This document shows, piece by piece, positions 59,328 to 64,000 of a stretch of DNA of 64,000 nucleotides (its first letter is position 1; each line of letters opens with the position of its first letter). Under the pieces are notes generated by a model that made no database searches, had not been told where the DNA came from, and worked only from the letters and a program-made list of their open reading frames with translations. Origin of the DNA: Candidatus Roizmanbacteria bacterium UBA1450 (GTDB lineage Bacteria > Patescibacteriota > Microgenomatia > UBA1406 > GWC2-37-13); assembly GCA_002329205.1 (NCBI GenBank), contig DCTC01000001.1, forward strand, positions 866,310-930,309. The letters are read 5' to 3'. Both the position numbers and the translations under genes were made by a program.

Positions 59328-60112
59328 AAAACCTCCTTTCCGTTGTTTTCAAGCAAAACGTGTAATACGTTTTCAACTGTCTTCAAGGCTTTTGTGATTG
59401 CTATCAACGGATCTTTTGCATACTGGCTGATGTATGCCCAGGCATTGCCGCTATGGTCAGGATATCCGTATACATCCATCAGTACACAAGCGGTAAATTC
59501 TGCAATGGTTTCCTGTTCTGTATGTTGTCCGCCTTGCAAAGCTCCGGCAATACGGGCATGAATGGCATGGGCAAGTTCATGAAAAAACACTGCAGGGTCA
59601 TGACTTCCAAGACGTATCTGAGAACCATCTTTGGTACAGTCTCCAAGTTTTTCAGGAGTTACCGGAACGTATGAGACATCAATATCAAATTTTTGAGCAA
59701 CAGTTACTAATTCAGGAAGTTCTATGGGTTGATAATTAACTGGTACGTGATCGCCTATAGTACAAGATGCAGGAAACACCGGAACAGTTGCAAATCCGAC
59801 ACAAATATATTTTTCTATGTCTTCATTGTTTTCTGTTTTCGTAGTTTTTATTGTAATTGGTCGCAGAATATAAATAGCTTCACTTCCTTTTTTGATTTTT
59901 CGTCCTACCTGTTCCCATTGTTTAAAACCTCGACAGTCGAGTTCACCTGACTGCATGAAACTTATGACTTTATTTGATAAGCTCCAATATCTCGCTGGTG
60001 CAGATGGATCTAGTTGAATTCTTGCTACTTGGGTAATGGCTGACAAATCGCCTGTTTTAAACTTTTCAATAACTCTATTCATACTCGCTTGAGCTTTCGC
60101 AGAGAGTTTCAT
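59324..60112 (-). CDS. ArdC-like antirestriction protein with zincin domain
   Basis: 262 aa. The N-terminal ArdC ssDNA-binding-type domain has 'ARYWSLSNKVISFMQSGELD' and 'CRGFKQWEQVGRKIKKGSEA' followed by 'IYILRPITIKT'. The C-terminal zincin-like metallopeptidase has 'VFFHELAHAIHARIAGALQG' with the HExxH motif (about residues 171-175) and a downstream Glu in 'QETIAEFTACVL'. ArdC proteins protect incoming plasmid DNA from host restriction, consistent with a transferable element. The ATG is followed by the 52-aa gene in the same operon. Length is near normal. Confidence 0.88.
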   Translation of the reverse strand: MKLSAKAQASMNRVIEKFKTGDLSAITQVARIQLDPSAPARYWSLSNKVISFMQSGELDCRGFKQWEQVGRKIKKGSEAIYILRPITIKTTKTENNEDIEKYICVGFATVPVFPASCTIGDHVPVNYQPIELPELVTVAQKFDIDVSYVPVTPEKLGDCTKDGSQIRLGSHDPAVFFHELAHAIHARIAGALQGGQHTEQETIAEFTACVLMDVYGYPDHSGNAWAYISQYAKDPLIAITKALKTVENVLHVLLENNGKEVL

Positions 60113-60151
60113 ATCTTCTTGGCGACTGCTTGTAATTAAATAATTTTATTT

Positions 60152-60288
60152 TGGGAAGCAGCTCGTCTGCTTCCCATACTTGGGATATAAAAAAGCAGGG
60201 TGAAATTTTGCAAGGGCTGCAAAGCCAAAGGCGGAGCAGTTTATTGGAGTGAAACGGAAACCCTTGCAAAATGAGGGGTAAGACCCCT
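60152..60288 (+). ncRNA. Predicted structured RNA/DNA element upstream of avd
   Basis: Three well-formed foldings in a row. First is a 10-bp hairpin TGGGAAGCAG/CTGCTTCCCA (60152-60176). Second is a 12-bp stem ATTTTGCAAGGG/CCCTTGCAAAAT (60205-60216 with 60261-60272) that encloses a smaller CTGC-AAA-GCC-AAA-GGC-GGA-GCAG hairpin. Third is AGGGG-TAAGA-ACCCCT-type stem-loop (60274-60288). Perfect pairing over 12 bp with a structured interior is far beyond chance. It may be an RNA with a role in the element, an oriT or replication signal, or a leader of the DGR transcript. Strand is assumed from avd. Confidence 0.6.
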
Positions 60289-60351
60289 TAACTATGTGTA
60301 CGGATTAGGTAATTTCTTCAAATTGTAAGAAAAGTAAGGTACAGTTAACAA

Positions 60352-60747
60352 ATGGCGATTAACAAACTTATCTTGTTCCAAAAAGCCTATGATTTTCTGC
60401 TCTGGCTTTTTCCACTTATTAACAGATTGCCAAAACATCATAGGCCTGTTCTGGGGAGGCAAATTGAAGAACTCGGCATTCGTATTCTTCTGGATATTAT
60501 TGCAGCAAACAGTATGAGAGGTGCAAAACGCAAAGAAATGCAAGAACTCATTTCAACTGAAATTGATAAACTTCGGATACTTGTGAGATTGACAAAAGAC
60601 TTGAAATTTATGAGCGTCAAACAATATACTTTTGCTTCTCAGCGAATAAATGAGTTGGGAAGTGTATTATCAGGCTGGATGCGTGCGGGACAACCACAAA
60701 AGGTTGAAAAAAAGGACGTAAATATGACATTATTTAAGATGGGGTAG
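60352..60747 (+). CDS. avd: DGR accessory variability determinant (Avd-like four-helix protein)
   Basis: 131 aa, basic, all-helical. 'LILFQKAYDFLLWLFPLINR' (residues 6-25), 'LPKHHRPVLGRQIEELGIRI' (26-45), 'LLDIIAANSMRGAKRKEMQE', 'LRILVRLTKDLKFMSVKQYT', 'RINELGSVLSGWMRA'. This is the four-helix-bundle family of Avd/bAvd proteins that bind the DGR reverse transcriptase and template RNA. The gene has a leaderless promoter (TTCAAA, 17 bp, TACAGT, 6 bp, ATG). It is followed by the template repeat within a few bases, then the RT, the standard DGR order. Confidence 0.92.
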   Translation: MAINKLILFQKAYDFLLWLFPLINRLPKHHRPVLGRQIEELGIRILLDIIAANSMRGAKRKEMQELISTEIDKLRILVRLTKDLKFMSVKQYTFASQRINELGSVLSGWMRAGQPQKVEKKDVNMTLFKMG

Positions 60748-60754
60748 GATATCA

Positions 60755-60976
60755 AACGCTTTCCAACGGGGCGGTAATTGGAATAATACATCAAATGCGG
60801 GAGTCTTTGCTCTCAATTTGAATAATACACCAACCAATCAGAATAACAATATCGGCTTCCGTTGCGCCAGCGATCGAGTATTTCAAGCGCCGGATGAGTT
60901 GATGCCCGTCTACGGATTGGCATCCAGGATCCTTTCGATCACCGATGTCCTTTCCAGTTTCCTGAAAGCATGCTGA
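60755..60976 (+). repeat. DGR template repeat (TR)
   Basis: Not expressed as protein, but read in the frame of the target gene (codons from 60758) it gives AFQRGGNWNNTSNAGVFA, LNLNNTPTNQNNNIGFRCA, then a tail to TGA at 60974. Eleven of 25 codons from 60776 to 60850 are AAT/AAC, the codons that adenine-mutagenesis diversifies best. The invariant 3' part (60851-60868, encoding IGFRCA) is the usual end of the C-type-lectin/FGE fold in DGR targets. The target gene's last visible bases (ACGCTTTC) equal TR bases 60756-60763. The exact TR limits need the missing VR. Confidence 0.9.
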
Positions 60977-61002
60977 AGGAGACAAATAAAGAGCCTGTAT
61001 TT

Positions 61003-61045
61003 CCTGCTCTCTTACCTAGTAACAGAGCAGGAGTAAATAGGTAAG
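61003..61045 (+). ncRNA. Predicted H-type pseudoknot between TR and RT gene
   Basis: Stem 1: CCTGCTCT (61003-61010) with AGAGCAGG (61024-61031). Stem 2: CTTACCT (61011-61017, in the loop of stem 1) with AGGTAAG (61039-61045). All 15 pairs are Watson-Crick. A minor alternative TTAC/GTAA hairpin exists inside the loop. It probably belongs to the TR RNA, downstream of the template, and may position the Avd-RT complex. Confidence 0.65.
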
Positions 61046-61080
61046 CCAGAGGCCGGAGTACATCCGGCCTGGCTTTTTTA
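61045..61080 (+). terminator. Intrinsic terminator ending the TR transcript
   Basis: AGGCCGGA-GTACA-TCCGGCCT (8 bp, GC-rich), extended by GCC/GGC on the outside, then CTTTTTTA. It lies 24 bp before the RT start, so the TR RNA is likely a separate transcript or attenuated before RT. Confidence 0.8.
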
Positions 61081-61103
61081 TATTGTGCTTACAGGGATAA
61101 TGG

Positions 61104-62150
61104 ATGTATCAAGAAATTAGTAGCTTTCACAATTTGCTTTACGCCTACTACCAGTCCCGAAAGTGTAAACGATATATGGGCGGTATTTTGCAATTTGGTT
61201 ATTATCTTGAAAGTAACATATGGAAACTGCATAAAGAATTGAGAACAGAACAGTACCTGCCTTCACCGTACACCTACTTTATGGTTCACGATCCCAAAGA
61301 ACGAAATGTTGCCGCACCTGCTTTTCGTGATCGGGTCGTCCAGCACTCGCTCATTGATTACATTGAACCAATGTTTGATAAGCAGTTCATTTTTGATTCC
61401 TATGCCTGTCGGAAAGATAAAGGAACGCATTTGGGATTAGCCCGGATAAAGAAATTCCTGAAAGCAGCACGATCAATCTATGGCTCACAGAGGTCGCTTT
61501 ATTGTTTGCGGATGGATATATCAAAATACTTCGCCAGTATCTCATGGGATATTCTCCTACCAATTGTATTCAGAAAAATCAGTTGTCCTCAAACACAGCG
61601 GTTGATTGAGAAAATTGTTACGTTTCACCGTTTCTTGAATGGCGGAGACTTCATTACTGATTTAGTCAATCCACAAGCACGCAGAGGGTTACCCATTGGT
61701 AATTTAACCAGCCAACTCTTTGCCAATCTCTACCTCAATGAACTTGACCAGTTTATGAAGCGACAGCTTCAGGTACGATGGTATGCAAGATACATGGACG
61801 ACTTTCTCATTATTCACCCAGACAAAACATACTTACACACTTTAAAAGACGAAATTAGATGCTTTCTTGGAGAAAATTTACACTTGAACCTTTCAGAGAA
61901 CAAAGTAGTGTTATCGGATGTCAAAAACGGCGTTCCATTTGTCGGCTATCGTATTTTCCATGACCACGTTTTGGTGCGGGGCAATACGCTTACTCATATT
62001 CAACGAAAGCTCAAAAAGAGGAAGAAGGCATATACTCATGGTTCACTTTCTGCTACGAAACTTCGATCCAGCAAGGCTTCAGTGTATGGGCACTTTCACC
62101 ATGCAAATGACTTTTATCTCAGAGAAAGTATGAAGATATGGAAACCTTAG
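61104..62150 (+). CDS. DGR reverse transcriptase
   Basis: 348 aa. Catalytic YMDD at residues 230-233 in 'QVRWYARYMDDFLIIHPD'. The DGR-type motif 4 'GLPIGNLTSQLFANLYLNEL' carries Ser203-Gln204, characteristic of DGR RTs (group II intron RTs have QG). N-terminal motifs are 'QFGYYLESNIWKLHKELRTE', 'HDPKERNVAAPAFRDRVVQH' and 'FIFDSYACRKDKGTHLGLAR'. Motif 'LYCLRMDISKYFASISWDIL' contains the first Asp, and 'LHLNLSENKVVLSDVKNGVP' follows. Makes cDNA of the template RNA with adenine-directed errors. The ATG at 61100 in another frame ends after six codons; 61104 is the start. Confidence 0.97.
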   Translation: MYQEISSFHNLLYAYYQSRKCKRYMGGILQFGYYLESNIWKLHKELRTEQYLPSPYTYFMVHDPKERNVAAPAFRDRVVQHSLIDYIEPMFDKQFIFDSYACRKDKGTHLGLARIKKFLKAARSIYGSQRSLYCLRMDISKYFASISWDILLPIVFRKISCPQTQRLIEKIVTFHRFLNGGDFITDLVNPQARRGLPIGNLTSQLFANLYLNELDQFMKRQLQVRWYARYMDDFLIIHPDKTYLHTLKDEIRCFLGENLHLNLSENKVVLSDVKNGVPFVGYRIFHDHVLVRGNTLTHIQRKLKKRKKAYTHGSLSATKLRSSKASVYGHFHHANDFYLRESMKIWKP

Positions 62151-62162
62151 TTTTAGCTTAAT

Positions 62163-62696
62163 TTAAGCAGTTGTGAAAGGGAGAATGTCTTCTTTGGTGA
62201 GCACATGTGATTCTTTACAGAAACGAACCATTGCAACACTCGTTTTATGGGAAAAGCCAACGTACTCAACGATTTTACCTTTCTCTTGTGCCTTTTTAAT
62301 GGCAGGTGCAAGGTCGGTATCCGAAGAAACAAGAATGATCCGGTCACACTTATCTTCATAAGCAGCGACCAGCATATCAACTGCAATTTGGACATCTACG
62401 CCTTTTTCATGATATACCCCATCGGATTTCAAGAGATATCCTAAAGAGTATTGAAATGAATGATTTCTGAGCGTAGCGAGTAATTTTTGTTGATTCGCAA
62501 GAAGTTTATCAGCATGTTTTGTGCCATCTTGCCGTACTCGACCTACATAATACGTAGCACCTACAAATTTTCCTGATCTAGTAAGAAATTGAGCAAATTT
62601 TTCAAAGTTGAACTGAAGGAGATTGTGTAGTTTAAGATCTTTTAGTTTAAAGTAAAAATTACTTCCGTCAATTAATATAAGACATCGTTGACTCAT
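62163..62696 (-). CDS. NYN (LabA/PIN-like) domain protein
   Basis: 177 aa. 'CLILIDGSNFYFKLKDL' (residues 5-21), 'KGVDVQIAVDMLVAAYED' (about 98-115) and 'IILVSSDTDLAPAIKKAQEK' (about 121-140) supply the conserved acidic residues of the NYN nuclease family. A possible RNase, here convergent with the RT gene (12 bp between stops). TATAAT (plus 62703-62708) lies 6 bp before the ATG. It might process RNA of the element or be a defence/toxin-like protein. Confidence 0.88.
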   Translation of the reverse strand: MSQRCLILIDGSNFYFKLKDLKLHNLLQFNFEKFAQFLTRSGKFVGATYYVGRVRQDGTKHADKLLANQQKLLATLRNHSFQYSLGYLLKSDGVYHEKGVDVQIAVDMLVAAYEDKCDRIILVSSDTDLAPAIKKAQEKGKIVEYVGFSHKTSVAMVRFCKESHVLTKEDILPFTTA

Positions 62697-62718
62697 TCCT
62701 AGATTATATCAAAAAGGC

Positions 62719-62759
62719 AAAAAAATAACCCCTGCAAACGGCTTGCGCCCTCACAGGGG
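62719..62759 (-). terminator. Hairpin with T-run on the minus strand, between NYN and DGR target genes
   Basis: On the minus strand CCCCTG (62759-62754) pairs with CAGGGG (62734-62729), with an inner GCAA/TTGC pair, then TTATTTTTTT. It would end leftward transcripts coming from under the target gene, where I see no minus-strand gene. On the plus strand it is only a hairpin in the target's upstream region. Confidence 0.5.
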
Positions 62760-62935
62760 GATTTAGTATCTAAATAGTACCAAATTGATTCGCTCTTGTC
62801 AATCCCAGTGACTCATAAATTTCTATTTCTTATCTCTTCCTTACATGCCTTGTAATTCTTGTCTGCTTTTATTATCATGGTAGTTAAGCGGTCTTTTTCG
62901 TGTGGAAGACGCTATTTTATGTACATAAATACATT

Positions 62936-64000
62936 GTGAAAAAATTACCGATAAACCAATCAGCTCTTTTGAGATACTTTTTTGAACCTCGCTATCACTA
63001 CTCGCGATTCCAGTTCAATCTGGCGATGATTATTTTCGTCCTGATTGGGTTTTTCGGCGCTACCTATCTCACTGTTGTCAACCTGCCTGATGTCTTCGCT
63101 GCCAATGACACCATTCAGACTTGGACTTTTAATACCGCCAATTCTTCCCAATTCACCAAAGATTCATCACTTGTTGCGATAGATACAAATGCTCACCCTG
63201 TAACCGGCGTCAACAAAATCACCAATCCGGCATTTACCAGTGATACCAGCTCATGGAGTACGGCGGCCGTCCCTGCCTCTGGATGGGTAGAAGTGCCGGG
63301 TGATGCGACCTACTCAACAACCAATTTTTTAGCCATGCAGTATGAAGCCAAGTACGATTGTACGGGCGATGATGATGGTGATACCGCCGCTGCCTGTAGT
63401 GCAACGGCAGATTCGGGCGCTGGTCTCGATTATCGTGATATTAACGGCTTTAACAAAGATAATGTCGTTTCAACTGCTAATGGTGCTCCTATAGTCCATA
63501 TCACTCAACAGCAGGCAATTAACGCCTGTCCCACGGGGTATCATCTCATTACTAACAACGAATGGATGACAATAGCAAGAAATGTCGAAGCCCAAAGTGG
63601 AAACTGGGCAAACGGCGTAGTGGGGTCAACCGTGGCATCAGGTGGCGGACTTAAACGAGGGAATGTGGGTGAAAGTACGAGTGTGGGTTACAACGGTGCA
63701 GATCCAGAGCAAGGCACAGGAAGGGATACCAAGGCACAGCTTGTACTTTCAAACGGGGCAAGTCTCTGGGATCTCTCTGGAAACGTCTGGGAATGGAATA
63801 ACAACACCATAACAGGTGCGAATCAGCCGGATGTCAGCGGTCAAAGCGGCTTTAATTGGAGAGAGTACACAGCACTTACAGGGTATGGTTCACTTTCGTA
63901 TGATTTACTTAGACCATCTGATTCATCCTATAACGGAGACTATGGGGTAGGACGTATTTATCACGACAGTAACTCTGTCTCTTCAACAGAATACGCTTTC
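62936..64000 (+). CDS. DGR target: secreted FGE-sulfatase/C-type-lectin-fold protein (partial, runs off right edge)
   Basis: GTG start, 355 residues visible, no stop. TACATA ends 8 bp upstream. A TM or signal anchor lies at about residues 29-50 ('AMIIFVLIGFFGATYLTVVN' region), followed by a Ser/Thr/Asn-rich extracellular part (about 55-185). Then the FGE-like fold: 'ACPTGYHLITNNEWMTIARN' (about 200-219), 'TKAQLVLSNGASLWDLSGNV' and 'WEWNNNTI' (about 277-292). The last residues 'STEYAF' are in frame with AF at the start of TR homology, so the variable repeat begins at the edge. The C-terminal surface would be diversified by the DGR, giving variable binding. Confidence 0.92.
   Translation, partial: MKKLPINQSALLRYFFEPRYHYSRFQFNLAMIIFVLIGFFGATYLTVVNLPDVFAANDTIQTWTFNTANSSQFTKDSSLVAIDTNAHPVTGVNKITNPAFTSDTSSWSTAAVPASGWVEVPGDATYSTTNFLAMQYEAKYDCTGDDDGDTAAACSATADSGAGLDYRDINGFNKDNVVSTANGAPIVHITQQQAINACPTGYHLITNNEWMTIARNVEAQSGNWANGVVGSTVASGGGLKRGNVGESTSVGYNGADPEQGTGRDTKAQLVLSNGASLWDLSGNVWEWNNNTITGANQPDVSGQSGFNWREYTALTGYGSLSYDLLRPSDSSYNGDYGVGRIYHDSNSVSSTEYAF

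Noticed and set aside
60758..60976. Template repeat region treated as a protein-coding gene
   Set aside because: No start codon or RBS in that frame; the Asn-rich codon run and position between avd and RT identify a DGR template.
61084..61102. ATG at 61100 as start of the RT
   Set aside because: That frame stops after six codons; the RT frame starts at 61104.
62960..63151. Minus-strand 63-codon ORF under the DGR target
   Set aside because: Shadow of the target gene, whose plus-strand frame is open from 62936 to the edge with clear FGE-fold motifs.

Overview
The window looks like the chromosome of a Candidate Phyla Radiation (Patescibacteria) bacterium, most likely of the Microgenomates group; the group name is inferred. 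It is clearly bacterial: 5S rRNA, rpmH-yidC-jag, recF, uppS, valS, and sigma-70 promoters of TTGACA/TATAAT type. TGA is used as a stop (for example mevalonate kinase and valS), so the code is standard and not the Gracilibacteria code. Several genes are of archaeal type (HMG-CoA synthase, thiolase, DUF35, ATP-dependent DNA ligase, UMP kinase), as often seen in CPR genomes. Many genes have a -10 box only 5-9 nt before the start codon, so their mRNAs should be leaderless or nearly so. I used this to choose several starts.

Layout. 0-11.6 kb: housekeeping and conserved CPR genes (ChaB, phosphoribosyltransferase, D-2-hydroxyacid dehydrogenase, secreted CAP protein, DUF2130), an isolated 5S rRNA gene, and a membrane/signalling cluster with an ECF-like sigma factor. 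11.6-16.4 kb: archaeal-type upper mevalonate cluster (HMGR, HMGS, thiolase, DUF35, mevalonate kinase). 16.4-28.8 kb: two pilin-like proteins, UPP synthase, Fic protein, ATP-dependent DNA ligase, two glycosylation/membrane genes, valS, rpmH-yidC-jag. 28.9-48.0 kb: a cell-surface/type IV secretion-like region with a 1341-aa protein, a large secreted protein ending in a pilin-like domain, a decayed copy of that domain, a VirB6-like protein, and a seven-gene leftward operon of secreted wall hydrolases and peptidases. A ClpC-like unfoldase with an unusual insertion, a HELSH-motif membrane protein and another pilin-like protein follow. 48.0-52.4 kb: two fusion enzymes (RHH-nucleotidyltransferase; UMP kinase-methyltransferase), recF, and a PRTase-like protein.

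52.4-64.0 kb: an integrated mobile element. A large serine recombinase abuts and overlaps tRNA-Ser(CGA) in antisense. Next come a TIR-like/two-TM protein pair (candidate defence), a TraD-like coupling ATPase, a replication-relaxation protein, an ArdC-like antirestriction protein with a 52-aa partner, a structured non-coding element, and a diversity-generating retroelement (DGR): Avd, template repeat, reverse transcriptase and an FGE/C-type-lectin target gene. The target runs off the right edge exactly where its variable repeat should begin.

Most interesting points: the DGR with a predicted pseudoknot and terminator between template repeat and RT; the four-repeat domain inserted in the second AAA+ module of the Clp protein; the TIR/2TM pair; the near-universal leaderless promoter layout; the folded element upstream of avd; and the shared N-terminal segment on unrelated secreted hydrolases. 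All functional calls are by eye, with no database search.
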